From Rathayibacter sp. VKM Ac-2856 (GTDB lineage: Bacteria > Actinomycetota > Actinomycetes > Actinomycetales > Microbacteriaceae), in the NCBI RefSeq assembly GCF_013205055.1, contig NZ_JABMLF010000005.1:248001-312000 (forward strand): DNA of 64,000 nucleotides, read 5' to 3'. Below the pieces are notes generated by a model. That model did no database searches and was not told where the DNA came from. It saw only the letters and a list, made by a program, of their open reading frames with translations. This document shows, piece by piece, positions 44,891 through 54,060 of the stretch; the first letter of the stretch is position 1, and the number at the start of each line of letters is the position of its first letter. The position numbers were made by a program, and so were the translations under genes.

Positions 44891-45907
44891 ATGACTTCTG
44901 ACGACTTCGGCTCCTACGTCGAGAAGAACGGCTTCCACCGCGACACCAACTACATCCCGACCCGCATCACCGCGGACGGCCGGGACGGCTACCCGGTGGA
45001 GGCGGGCCGCTACCGGCTCGTCGTCTCCCGCGCCTGCCCGTGGGCGAACCGCGCCGTGATCGTCCGCCGCCTGCTCGGCCTCGAGGATGCGCTCTCGATG
45101 GGCATCTGCGGCCCGACGCACGACAAGCGCAGCTGGACCTTCGACCTCGACCCGGGCGGCGTCGACCCGGTGCTCGGCATCCCGCGGCTGCAGGACGCGT
45201 TCCTCGCCCGCTTCCCCGACTACCCGCGCGGCATCACGGTGCCGGCGATCGTCGACATCCCCTCCGGCCAGGTGGTCACCAACGACTACCCGGTGATGAC
45301 GCTCGACTTCTCGCGGGAGTGGACGGAGTTCCACCGCGACGGCGCGCCCGACCTGTACCCGGAGGAGCACCGCGACGAGATCGACGAGGTCGCCGAGCTG
45401 GTCTTCCAGGACGTCAACAACGGCGTCTACAAGTGCGGCTTCGCGGGCTCGCAGAAGTCGTACGAGCGGGCGTACGACGCGCTCTGGGCCCGGCTCGACT
45501 GGCTGGAGGAGCGCCTGAGCACGCAGCGCTACCTCGTCGGCGACACGATCACCGAGGCGGACGTCCGCCTCTTCACGACGCTCGCCCGCTTCGACGCCGT
45601 CTACTACAGCCACTTCAAGGCGAACCGGAACCTGCTCTCGGCGATGCCGGCGCTCTGGGGCTACGCCCGCGACCTGTTCGCCACTCCGGGCTTCGGCGAC
45701 ACCATCGACTTCCAGCACATCAAGTCGCACTACTACGAGGTCCAGCGCGACATCAATCCGACCGGCGTCGTGCCCAAGGGCCCGGACCTCTCCGGCTGGC
45801 TCGTCCCCTCGCACCGCGAGGAGCTCGGCGGCCGCCCCTTCGGCGACGGCACCCCGCCCGGCCCGCCGATCCCCGCCGAGGTCGTTCCCGAGGGCCACGG
45901 CGCCTGA
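44891..45907 (+). CDS. ECM4/YqjG-type glutathionyl-hydroquinone reductase-like protein
   Basis: 338 residues. The thioredoxin-like domain carries the catalytic Cys49 in RACPWANR, and GITVPAIVD gives the cis-Pro segment. The helical domain holds FQDVNNGVYKCGFAGSQ and YLVGDTITEADVRLFTTL, signatures of this GST subgroup. Actinobacteria usually make mycothiol rather than glutathione, so the thiol used is uncertain. TAGCGT six bases before the ATG predicts a leaderless mRNA. A strong hairpin follows. Confidence 0.9.
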   Translation: MTSDDFGSYVEKNGFHRDTNYIPTRITADGRDGYPVEAGRYRLVVSRACPWANRAVIVRRLLGLEDALSMGICGPTHDKRSWTFDLDPGGVDPVLGIPRLQDAFLARFPDYPRGITVPAIVDIPSGQVVTNDYPVMTLDFSREWTEFHRDGAPDLYPEEHRDEIDEVAELVFQDVNNGVYKCGFAGSQKSYERAYDALWARLDWLEERLSTQRYLVGDTITEADVRLFTTLARFDAVYYSHFKANRNLLSAMPALWGYARDLFATPGFGDTIDFQHIKSHYYEVQRDINPTGVVPKGPDLSGWLVPSHREELGGRPFGDGTPPGPPIPAEVVPEGHGA

Positions 45908-45911
45908 ACCG

Positions 45912-45959
45912 GTGAACGGCCGTGCTCCGGAGGTTCGACCTCCGTGCACGGCCGCTCAC
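45912..45959. terminator. long hairpin after the ECM4-like gene
   Basis: A 14-bp outer stem with one mismatch (45912-45925 with 45946-45959) encloses CGGAGG/CCTCCG with a TTCGA loop. It begins five bases after the stop and lies upstream of gnd. Confidence 0.75.
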
Positions 45960-46026
45960 GGGCGCGCGTCCGACCCCGGCGCTAGCCTGAATCCGTCCAC
46001 CCTGAACGTGTACGTCGAGGAGAACC

Positions 46027-47484
46027 GTGTCTGACCAGCCCACCGCCACAGCCAACATCGGAGTCGTCGGTCTGGCGGTGATGGGCTCGAACCTGGCCCG
46101 GAACCTCGCCAGCCGCGAGGGCAACACCGTCGCCGTCTACAACCGCTCCTACGGGCGCACCGAGACGCTGATCACCGAGCACCCCGAGGCCGGCTTCGTC
46201 GCCTCCGAGACCATCGAGGCCTTCGCCGCGTCGCTGACGACCCCGCGCACCGCGATCATCATGGTCCAGGCCGGCCGCGGCACCGACGCCGTGATCGAGC
46301 AGCTGACCGCCGCCTTCGAGCCCGGCGACATCATCGTCGACGGCGGCAACGCGCTGTTCACCGACACCATCCGCCGCGAGAAGGCCGTCCGCGAGACCGG
46401 CATCCACTTCGTCGGCACCGGCATCTCCGGCGGCGAGGAGGGCGCGCTCAAGGGCCCGTCGATCATGCCCGGCGGCTCGGTCGAGTCGTACAAGACGCTC
46501 GGACCGATCCTCGCGTCGATCGCCGCGGTCGCCGAGGGCGAGCCCTGCGTGACCCACATCGGCACCGACGGCGCCGGCCACTTCGTCAAGATGATCCACA
46601 ACGGCATCGAGTACGCCGACATGCAGCTCATCGCCGAGGCGTACGACCTGCTCCGCACCGTCGGCGGCCACGAGCCCGCCGCCATCGCCGACGTCTTCGA
46701 CGCCTGGAACAAGGGCGACCTCGAGTCGTACCTCATCGAGATCACCGCCGAGGTGCTCCGCCAGGTCGACGCCGAGACCGGCAAGCCGTTCCTCGACATC
46801 GTGCTCGACCAGGCCGGCTCCAAGGGCACCGGCGTCTGGACCGTGCAGAACGCGCTCGATCTGGGCGTGCCCGTCGGCGGCATCGCCGAGGCCGTCTTCG
46901 CCCGCGCCGTCTCCTCCAAGCCCGCGCAGCGCGCCGCCGTGCAGAAGCGCGTCACCTCGCGCCCGACCCCCGTCGCGCTCTACGACGGCTTCGAGGACGA
47001 CGTCCGCGCCGCCCTCTACGCCTCGAAGGTGGTCGCCTACTCGCAGGGCTTCGACGCGATCATCGCCGGCGCCGAGAAGTACGGCTGGGAGATCGACAAG
47101 GGCGCCGTCGCGAAGATCTGGCGCGCGGGCTGCATCATCCGTGCCCAGTTCCTCAACCGCATCGTCGACGCCTACGCCGAGAACGCGGAGATCACGACGC
47201 TGCTCGAGGACCCGTACTTCGCCGAGGCCGTCGCGAACGGCGAGGCCGCCTGGCGCCGCATCGTCTCGACCGCCGCGCTCTCGGGCGTGCCGATCCCCGG
47301 CTTCGGCGCGGCGCTGTCGTACTACGACTCGCTCGCCTCCGAGCGCCTGCCCGCCGCCCTGGTGCAGGGCCAGCGCGACTTCTTCGGCGCGCACACCTAC
47401 CAGCGCGTCGACAAGGAGGGCACCTTCCACACGCTGTGGTCGGGCGACCGCTCCGAGGTCGAGCAGGACCCCTCGACGCACTGA
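46027..47484 (+). CDS. gnd: NADP-dependent 6-phosphogluconate dehydrogenase
   Basis: A 485-residue oxidative pentose-phosphate enzyme making ribulose-5-phosphate, CO2 and NADPH. It shows the nucleotide fold IGVVGLAVMGSNLARNLA, FVGTGISGGEEGALKGPSIMPGG (in two parts), catalytic Lys and Asn in GHFVKMIHNGIEY, and the C-terminal YQRVDKEGTFHTLW. GTG start with GAGGAG six bases upstream. Confidence 0.97.
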   Translation: MSDQPTATANIGVVGLAVMGSNLARNLASREGNTVAVYNRSYGRTETLITEHPEAGFVASETIEAFAASLTTPRTAIIMVQAGRGTDAVIEQLTAAFEPGDIIVDGGNALFTDTIRREKAVRETGIHFVGTGISGGEEGALKGPSIMPGGSVESYKTLGPILASIAAVAEGEPCVTHIGTDGAGHFVKMIHNGIEYADMQLIAEAYDLLRTVGGHEPAAIADVFDAWNKGDLESYLIEITAEVLRQVDAETGKPFLDIVLDQAGSKGTGVWTVQNALDLGVPVGGIAEAVFARAVSSKPAQRAAVQKRVTSRPTPVALYDGFEDDVRAALYASKVVAYSQGFDAIIAGAEKYGWEIDKGAVAKIWRAGCIIRAQFLNRIVDAYAENAEITTLLEDPYFAEAVANGEAAWRRIVSTAALSGVPIPGFGAALSYYDSLASERLPAALVQGQRDFFGAHTYQRVDKEGTFHTLWSGDRSEVEQDPSTH

Positions 47485-47522
47485 CGCATTCGGCGGCGCC
47501 CCGGCGCCGCACGGTGCGAACG

Positions 47523-47570
47523 GAAGCGCCCCCGCAGCCGCGATCCTCGGATCGGGCGCGGGGGCGCTTC
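47523..47570. terminator. terminator between gnd and the convergent glucosidase
   Basis: A 13-bp stem GAAGCGCCCCCGC (47523-47535 with 47558-47570), 36 bases after the gnd stop. Confidence 0.75.
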
Positions 47571-47616
47571 GCTGTTCACCGGTCCGACGAGCCGACCGGG
47601 CCGTTGGGCCAGCCGG

Positions 47617-49278
47617 TCAGCGCAGCCAGACGGTGGTGGCCGGGGGCAGCAGACCGTCCTCGAGCGGGGCGCTCGCGAGCAGCAGCTCGCCCTCGGGCAG
47701 GTCGACCGGCTCCTCGCCGAGGTTCGTCACCGAGCGCCAGCCGTTGGGCCGCGTGAAGTCCAGCACGCCGGGCTGCGCCTCGCGCCACTTCAGGCTCTCG
47801 TCGGTCTGCAGCTCGTGCCGGAGCGCCAGGGCGCGGCGGTAGAGCCCGAGCGTCGAGTCCTCGGCCAGCTCCTCCGCCTCGACGGAGGAGTCGGCGAACC
47901 AGGCGGGCTGGGGCAGGTGCGCGCCGCCGGGGCCGAAGCCGAGGGAGTCGCCGGTCGCCTCCCACGGCAGCGGCACGCGGCAGCCGTCGCGGCCGACGTC
48001 GGTGCCGCCGCTGCGGAAGAAGGTCGGGTCCTGGCGGTCGGCGTCCGGGATGCCCGCCACCTCGTGCAGGCCGAGCTCCTCGCCCTGGTAGAGGTAGGCC
48101 GAGCCCGGCAGCGCCAGCAGCAGCAGGGTCGCGGCGCGGGCTCGGCGCAGGCCCAGCGCGCGGTCGAGCACCGGCTCCGCTCCCCCGCTGAGCAGCCACC
48201 GCTTCGCCCGCTCGGTCGTGCCCGCGGCCGCCGCGCCCTCCGCCGGCAGGCCGTACCGGGTCGCGTGCCGGACGACGTCGTGGTTGGAGAGCACCCAGGT
48301 GGTCGAGGAGCCGGACTCGGCGGCCAGCGCGAGATTGAACGTGATCAGTCGGCGGAACTCCTCCGCGTCGAGGTCCGCCTCGAGCAGGTCGAAGTTGAAG
48401 GCCTGGCCCAGGCCCTCCGGGCTCGCGTACCGGGCGCGGCGGGACGCGTCGACCCACGCCTCTGCGACGGCGGTGCGCGGCGGGTCGTAGGAGTCGAAGA
48501 GCGCACGCCACTCGGCGTAGACCTCGTGCACCTCGTCGCGGTCCCAGAACGGGTGGCTGCCGTCGATCCGCTGGCCGTCGATGTCGGCGGCGGCGGGGAG
48601 CGGCTCGGTGAGGTCCTTGACCAGCGAGTGCGCCACGTCGATCCGGAAGCCGTCGACGCCGCGGTCGGACCAGAAGCGGAGGGTCCGGAGGAAGTCGTCG
48701 CGGATCTCGCGGTTCGCCCAGTTCCAGTCGGGCTGCTCCTTCGCGAAGAGGTGCAGGTACCACTGGCCGTCGCCGACCGGCTCCCAGGCCGGGCCGCCGA
48801 AGACGGACTCCCAGTCGCTCGGCGGCAGGGCGCCGTTCTCGCCGCGGCCGTCGCGGAAGACGTAGCGCTCGCGGGCGGGCGAGCCCTTCGGGGCGGCGAG
48901 CGCCTCCTGGAACCAGGGGTGCAGATCGGAGGAGTGGTTGGGCACGATGTCGACGATCACGCGGATGCCGGCGTCGTGCAGTCGCGCCGTCATCTCGTCG
49001 AACTCGGCGAGCGTGCCGATCCGCGGGTCGACGTCGCGGTAGTCGGCCACGTCGTAGCCGCCGTCGGCCAGCGCCGAGGGGTAGAACGGGCTGAGCCAGA
49101 CCGCGTCGATCCCGAGCTCGCGCAGGTACGGGATGCGCTGGAGGATCCCGGCGAGGTCGCCGATGCCGTCCCCGTTCGCGTCCGCGAAGCTCCGCGGGTA
49201 GATCTGGTAGACCGCCGCCTGCCGCCACCACTGGGCGTCCTGGGCGGTGCCGCTCCTGATGAGTGCCGTGTCCGTCAC
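47617..49278 (-). CDS. GH13 alpha-glucosidase (oligo-1,6/maltose type)
   Basis: 553 residues. VYQIYPRSFADANGDGIGDL and DIVPNHSSDLHPWF mark the GH13 barrel. The nucleophile Asp is in DGFRIDVAH near residue 213, the acid/base Glu in AVAEAWVD near 272 and the stabiliser Asp in LSNHDVVRH near 335. GRDGCRVPLPW is typical of cytoplasmic alpha-glucosidases. It cleaves imported alpha-glucosides (maltose, isomaltose, trehalulose-like). GTG start after AAGGACACCC. It is codirectional with the sugar ABC genes but separated from them by three REP-like units. Confidence 0.92.
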   Translation of the reverse strand: MTDTALIRSGTAQDAQWWRQAAVYQIYPRSFADANGDGIGDLAGILQRIPYLRELGIDAVWLSPFYPSALADGGYDVADYRDVDPRIGTLAEFDEMTARLHDAGIRVIVDIVPNHSSDLHPWFQEALAAPKGSPARERYVFRDGRGENGALPPSDWESVFGGPAWEPVGDGQWYLHLFAKEQPDWNWANREIRDDFLRTLRFWSDRGVDGFRIDVAHSLVKDLTEPLPAAADIDGQRIDGSHPFWDRDEVHEVYAEWRALFDSYDPPRTAVAEAWVDASRRARYASPEGLGQAFNFDLLEADLDAEEFRRLITFNLALAAESGSSTTWVLSNHDVVRHATRYGLPAEGAAAAGTTERAKRWLLSGGAEPVLDRALGLRRARAATLLLLALPGSAYLYQGEELGLHEVAGIPDADRQDPTFFRSGGTDVGRDGCRVPLPWEATGDSLGFGPGGAHLPQPAWFADSSVEAEELAEDSTLGLYRRALALRHELQTDESLKWREAQPGVLDFTRPNGWRSVTNLGEEPVDLPEGELLLASAPLEDGLLPPATTVWLR

Positions 49279-49328
49279 GGGTGTCCTTCCGTTCTTCGTG
49301 TGCGTGGTGTGTGGTGGTCCGTCGGCGC

Positions 49329-49529
49329 TGGGTCTCGATACGCCCCTGCGGGGCTACTCGACCGGCATGGGGCGCGACCGTGTCGATCGAGCAGCATGCG
49401 GGGCGGATGCGCCGGATCATGCTGATCGAGTAGCCCGCGCAGCGGGCGTATCGAGATCCACCCGCGGCCGAGCTCCCGCTCGATGACGGCGGGTCTCGAT
49501 ACGCCCCTGCGGGGCTACTCGACCGGCAA
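49329..49529. repeat. REP-like palindrome locus (three units) inside the sugar operon
   Basis: Reverse (49329-49369, stem GCCCC), forward (49418-49462, stem GCCCGC) and reverse (49490-49529, stem GCCCC) units. The locus separates the last permease gene from the alpha-glucosidase gene. Confidence 0.9.
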
Positions 49530-49540
49530 GAGGGCGCGCG

Positions 49541-50440
49541 TCACTTGATCGCGCCCTGCGTCACGCCCGACATCACCCAGCGCTGGGTGAAGAGGTAGAC
49601 GATGATCGCCGGCGCCATCGCCATCAGGTAGGAGGCGAAGGCGACGTTGTAGTCGTTGCTGAACTGGGTCTGGAAGATCTTCTGCAGCACGGGGAGCGTC
49701 TGCAGCGACGGGTCCGAGGTGATCAGCGACGGCATCATGAAGTCGTTCCAGGAGGCGAGGAAGGCGAAGATGCCGACCGTCGCGCTCATCGGGGCGAGCA
49801 GCGGGAAGACGAGCCGCCAGAAGACCTGGTTGGTGCTCGCGCCGTCGAGCCGGGCGCTCTCCTCGAGCTCCTCCGGCAGCGAGCGCAGGAACGCCGTGAA
49901 GAGCATCACGCTGAAGGACAGCTGGAACATCACGTGCAGGATCGCGACGCCGAGCGGGTTGTCGAGGCCGACGAGTCCGGTGAGCGAGACCTGCGAGAGC
50001 GCGAGCACCGGGAAGGGCAGGAACATCGCCGCGAGCAGGTAGAAGAACGACCAGCGGTAGAGGCGCTTGCCCCAGTTGCGCGAGATCGCGAACGCCGCCA
50101 GCGCCGAGAGCACGATGGTGCCGCCGACGGTGATCGCCGAGACGAGCACCGACACCGCGAATCCGCGGGGGAAGTCGGTGAGGTTCCAGGCCTGGACGAA
50201 GCCGTCGACCGAGAGCGGCAGCGGGATCGAGAAGGCGTTGCCGTCGACCGCCTGCGCGCCGGTCTTGAACGCCATCGTGAGCGTGACCCAGAGCGGGCCG
50301 ATCACCGAGAGCGCGCAGACCGCGAGGACGAGGGTCAGCAGCAGGCTCGAGCGCCGCTTGCGCGTTCCGCGGTGCGCGTCGGCGCTGACGGCGGCGCGGG
50401 TGCCGGGGAGGGACGGGGCGAGGGGGACCTGGCTGGTCAT
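49541..50440 (-). CDS. carbohydrate ABC permease, MalG type
   Basis: A 299-residue CUT1-family permease with six membrane helices and the EAA loop EESARLDGASTNQVFWRLVF split near residue 190. Its ATG overlaps the stop of the MalF-type gene by one base. No ATPase is encoded in the locus, so a shared MsiK-like ATPase elsewhere is expected. Confidence 0.92.
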   Translation of the reverse strand: MTSQVPLAPSLPGTRAAVSADAHRGTRKRRSSLLLTLVLAVCALSVIGPLWVTLTMAFKTGAQAVDGNAFSIPLPLSVDGFVQAWNLTDFPRGFAVSVLVSAITVGGTIVLSALAAFAISRNWGKRLYRWSFFYLLAAMFLPFPVLALSQVSLTGLVGLDNPLGVAILHVMFQLSFSVMLFTAFLRSLPEELEESARLDGASTNQVFWRLVFPLLAPMSATVGIFAFLASWNDFMMPSLITSDPSLQTLPVLQKIFQTQFSNDYNVAFASYLMAMAPAIIVYLFTQRWVMSGVTQGAIK

Positions 50441-51372
50441 CAGAAGGCCGCCTTTCCGCGCGAGACGCGCAGCTGAACGAGCGCGATCACGAGCGCGATG
50501 AGGAAGAAGATCGTGGCGTTGGCCATCTGGTAGGCGTAGTCGCCGCTGGTGAAGCCCGAGAAGATCGTCATCGCGACGCTGCGGGTCGAGGTTCCGGGGC
50601 CGCCGTCGGTCAGGCCGACGATGATGTCGTAGGAGTTCAGGAAGTTCTTGAAGCCGATCACGAGGTTGATCAGCACGTAGCCCGCGACCAGCGGCAGCGT
50701 GATCGAGCGCAGCTGCCCCCACGTCGAGGCGCCGTCCAGCGACGCGGCCTCGTACACGTCCCCCGGGATCGAGAGCACGCCCGCGATGTAGATCAGCAGC
50801 GCGGAGGGCACGGCCTGCCAGGCGGTCACGATCACGATCGCGAGCCAGGCCAGATCCGGCTCGGCCAGGATGCTGCTCGCGAGCGGCGTCGCTCCGACCG
50901 ACTGCGCGAAGGCGGGCAGCGAGTTGGAGAAGAGGAAGTTGAAGACGAACGCGATGATGATGCCCGAGACGACCATCGGCAGCACGAACACCGCCCGCAG
51001 CGCGACCTTGCCGCGGATCTGCGAGGTCAGCGCGATCGCGAGGAGGAACGCGACGACGTTCACCAGCAGCACGGTCACCAGCGCGAGCCCGATGGTGAAG
51101 CCGTAGGAGGCGAGGATCGCCGGGTCGGAGAACAGCGCGACGTAGTTGGTCAGGCCGATGAAGCTCCACTCGCCGAAGCCGATCGAGTCGGTGAAGCTGA
51201 AGAAGATCCCCATCAGGGCGGGGAGCGTGATCGCGAGCGTGAACAGCACGAGCGCGGGGAGCAGGTAGAGCAGGAAGGTGCGATCGGTGCGCGTCTTCCT
51301 GCGCGGGGCGGCGACCGCGCGGGGAGTCGCGACGGTGCGCTCCTCCGGGCGGACGGGGGCGGAGAGGGCCAT
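50440..51372 (-). CDS. carbohydrate ABC permease, MalF type
   Basis: A 310-residue CUT1 permease with six membrane helices and EAA loop YEAASLDGASTWGQLRSITL near residue 210. It is the second gene of the operon, 31 bases after the binding-protein stop. Confidence 0.92.
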   Translation of the reverse strand: MALSAPVRPEERTVATPRAVAAPRRKTRTDRTFLLYLLPALVLFTLAITLPALMGIFFSFTDSIGFGEWSFIGLTNYVALFSDPAILASYGFTIGLALVTVLLVNVVAFLLAIALTSQIRGKVALRAVFVLPMVVSGIIIAFVFNFLFSNSLPAFAQSVGATPLASSILAEPDLAWLAIVIVTAWQAVPSALLIYIAGVLSIPGDVYEAASLDGASTWGQLRSITLPLVAGYVLINLVIGFKNFLNSYDIIVGLTDGGPGTSTRSVAMTIFSGFTSGDYAYQMANATIFFLIALVIALVQLRVSRGKAAF

Positions 51373-51403
51373 GGTGTCTCGTCTCTGAGAGGGGTCGGGA
51401 GGT

Positions 51404-52678
51404 CTAGGAGCGGAACGCGATGCGCGCCCAGTCGGCGTCGATCGTGCGGAGCGTCGAGGCGGGGTCGGAGCCGAGCACCATCCCCTGCACGTAGTTCTGC
51501 AGCGGGATGTTCTGCGGCACCAGCTGCGAGGCGCCGAGGCTGAAGGCGGCCCTGTCGTAGAACTCCTGCAGCTCGACGAGCGTGGGCTGGGTGACGGCGG
51601 GGGCGTCCGTGGTGACGCCGAAGGCGTTGTTGTCGGCGTTGTAGGCGTCGATGATCTCGGGCTGCATCAGGAAGGAGAGGAACTCGCGCGCCGCCGCCTT
51701 CTTGGTCGAGGCCTCGGGGATCCACAGAGCGAGGTCAACGTTCACCCGCACCCGGCGCTCGTCCGGGTCGTCGGTCATCGGCAGCGGGAACGCGCCGATC
51801 GAGAGGTCCGGCGCGGTCTTCGCGATCTCGCTGAGCGCCCACGGGCCCTGGAAGTACATCGCCGCCTCGCCGTTCGAGAAGGCCAGGTTGCCGTCGCCGT
51901 AGGCCCGGCTCGCGGCGTTCGGCTGCGCATAGCCGGCGAGCTGCACCATCTGCTCGACCGGGGCCGCGAAGTCCTTCTCGAAGGAGACGGGCGAGGAGGG
52001 GCCGACCTCGGCGCCCTGCTCCTTCAGCTGCGCGAAGAACGCCTCGAGGTCGACGGTGCCGCCGACGGAGTAGTCGAAGAGGCCCTGCGCGACCGTCCAC
52101 GGGTCCTTGTAGGTGCCGTAGATCGGGGTGATCCCCGCGGCCGTCAGCGCGTCGCAGACGGCGACGAACTCGGTCCAGGTGGTCGGCACCTCGAGGTTCT
52201 GCGCCGCGAAGATCTCGCGGTTGTAGAGCACGGCCGACATCATCAGCGAGTACGGGAGGACGCTGGTGCGGCCCGGGTAGGACGCGGTCTGCTCGATCAG
52301 CGGCTGCAGGTCGGGGTTGATCCGCTTCGCCTCGGGCATGTCGGACAGGTCGCTCAGAGCGCCCCGCTCGACGAAGCGCGCGACCTCGAAGTTGTAGTTC
52401 AGGCAGCCCAGGTCCGGCGGGTTGGTGCGCACGAAGCCGGCCGAGAGGTTGGAGGAGAAGTCGTGCACGACCCGCACCCGCGACTGCGCGGCGTGGAAGC
52501 GCTCGATGACCTCGTCGAAGTAGCCGATCACCTCGGGCTTGGACTGGAAGAAGGTGATCTCGGTGACCCCGCCCGAACCGGAGGGGGAGGCGCAGGCGGC
52601 GAGGCCGAGCGCGGCGGCGCCGGCACCTGCGGCGGTGAGCAGGGTGCGCCGACTGAGGGCGGTGGTGGTGAGGGGCAC
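51404..52678 (-). CDS. sugar-binding lipoprotein of the CUT1 importer
   Basis: 424 residues. GTG start (GGGAG upstream). A twin-arginine leader SRRTLL and lipobox LAAC near residue 27 indicate a Tat-exported lipoprotein. The mature protein is an extracellular solute-binding family 1 fold (ITFFQSKPEVIGYFDEVIER, LPYSLMMSAVLYNREIF, FSNGEAAMYFQGPWALSEI). It is the first gene of the alpha-glucoside operon, divergent from the ROK regulator. Confidence 0.92.
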   Translation of the reverse strand: MPLTTTALSRRTLLTAAGAGAAALGLAACASPSGSGGVTEITFFQSKPEVIGYFDEVIERFHAAQSRVRVVHDFSSNLSAGFVRTNPPDLGCLNYNFEVARFVERGALSDLSDMPEAKRINPDLQPLIEQTASYPGRTSVLPYSLMMSAVLYNREIFAAQNLEVPTTWTEFVAVCDALTAAGITPIYGTYKDPWTVAQGLFDYSVGGTVDLEAFFAQLKEQGAEVGPSSPVSFEKDFAAPVEQMVQLAGYAQPNAASRAYGDGNLAFSNGEAAMYFQGPWALSEIAKTAPDLSIGAFPLPMTDDPDERRVRVNVDLALWIPEASTKKAAAREFLSFLMQPEIIDAYNADNNAFGVTTDAPAVTQPTLVELQEFYDRAAFSLGASQLVPQNIPLQNYVQGMVLGSDPASTLRTIDADWARIAFRS

Positions 52679-52719
52679 GTCGTCGTCTCCCGGGATGAGG
52701 AATAAGTTGCTTCGCTGAC

Positions 52720-52741
52720 TAAATCTAGGTAGTAAATCTAG
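52720..52741. promoter_or_regulatory. operator candidate between sugar operon and ROK regulator
   Basis: TAAATCTAG is directly repeated at 52720-52728 and 52733-52741 (13-base period) in the only AT-rich patch of the 118-base divergent spacer. A TTGCTT at 52707 and TAGTAA at 52730 could be a plus-strand promoter overlapped by it. Confidence 0.4.
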
Positions 52742-52796
52742 TACGGGATGTACTGTTGCAGCCGATCCGGCCGAGGTCAAGGGGAAGGTGGACGCG

Positions 52797-54038
52797 ATGT
52801 CCGAGAGCAGGCTCTCCATGAGCACCGGCTCGTTCCAGCGCCGACGCAGCGCCCTCGACGTGCTCGAGCGCGCCTGGACCGGCGAGGCGATGACCGCCTC
52901 CGACCTGATCGAGCGGACCGGCCTCACCCGCTCCACCGTGATCGCGGTCTGCGACGACCTGATCGACCTGGGCTGGCTCGAGGAGCTGGAGAACCAGCGC
53001 GCCGCCGGCGACTACACGAAGGGCCGCCCCGCCCGCCGCTACGCGCTCCGCCGCCGCGCGGGAGTCGTCGTGGGCGTCGATGCCGGGCAGCACAGCGTGG
53101 GCGTCTTCGTCGCCGATCTGCTCGGCGAGACCCTCGTGCGCCACGTCGAGCCCGTCGACCACGAGGCCGTCGAGGACCTCCCGCACGAGCGCCGCGTCGC
53201 GGACATCGACCGCGTGCTCGACCGCGCCCTCGACCTCGCCGGCGTGAGCGACGACGAGGTGCTCGCCCTGACCCTCGGCGTCCCCGCGCCCGTCGACGCG
53301 CTCGGGCACTCCCCCGTCGGCGACAACGGCTTCTGGGGCGCGATGAACCCCGGTCTCGTCGACCGCTACTCCGACCGCGGCTGGACGCCGGTGATCGACA
53401 ACGACGCGAATCTCGCGGCCCTGGCCGAGGGCTGGCGCGGCGCGGCGGTGGGCTGCGACGACTACCTCGCCCTGCTCTCCGGCGAGCGGCTCGGCGGCGG
53501 GATCGTGCTGGGCGGCTCACTGCTGCGTGGGGCCCGCGGGCTCACCGGCGAGATGCGGTTCCTCGACCTGGTCGAGGGCGTCGGCTCGGCCGAGGGCATC
53601 GCCGCCCTCGCCCGCACCTGGGCCCGGGAGGCGCTGGCCGTCGAGGGCCGCCCCGCCTCGCTCCTGGACGGCGGAGCGCAGCCGGGTGCCGCCGAGGTGC
53701 TGGCCGCGGCGGAGGCGGGCGACCCGCTGGCCGCGGCCGTCGTCGATCGGCTGGTCGACCGCCTCACGGCCGTCGCCGCGACCGTCGCGAACCTGCTCGA
53801 CGTCTCGCTGATCGTGGTCGGCGGAGCCCTGGCCGCCTCGGCCGGCCCGCTGCTCGCCGCCGTCGCCCGCCGGCTGGAGGGCGGAGTGCACGCCCCCGCA
53901 CCGCGGATCGTGCCGTCGACCCTCGGCGATCAGGCGGTCGCCCTCGGCGCCGTGCGCGCGGGGCTCGGGCGGGTGCGGGCGGATCCGCTGGTGCTGCGGC
54001 TGCCGAGCCGGCTCGCGCAGACGAGCGCGCCGGTCTGA
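52797..54038 (+). CDS. ROK-family transcriptional regulator
   Basis: 413 residues. An N-terminal winged helix (MTASDLIERTGLTRSTV) precedes an ASKHA sugar-binding domain with GVDAGQHSVGVF and DNDANLAALAEG. The usual ROK zinc signature (His in GEIGH and the Cys-rich CGxxGC) is missing: the site reads GEMRFLDLVEG and has no Cys. It probably represses the divergent sugar operon. ATG 52797 has GAAGG eight bases upstream; GTG 52788 is an alternative. Confidence 0.85.
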   Translation: MSESRLSMSTGSFQRRRSALDVLERAWTGEAMTASDLIERTGLTRSTVIAVCDDLIDLGWLEELENQRAAGDYTKGRPARRYALRRRAGVVVGVDAGQHSVGVFVADLLGETLVRHVEPVDHEAVEDLPHERRVADIDRVLDRALDLAGVSDDEVLALTLGVPAPVDALGHSPVGDNGFWGAMNPGLVDRYSDRGWTPVIDNDANLAALAEGWRGAAVGCDDYLALLSGERLGGGIVLGGSLLRGARGLTGEMRFLDLVEGVGSAEGIAALARTWAREALAVEGRPASLLDGGAQPGAAEVLAAAEAGDPLAAAVVDRLVDRLTAVAATVANLLDVSLIVVGGALAASAGPLLAAVARRLEGGVHAPAPRIVPSTLGDQAVALGAVRAGLGRVRADPLVLRLPSRLAQTSAPV

Positions 54039-54060
54039 GGACGGCCGTCCGCGCGGCGGG

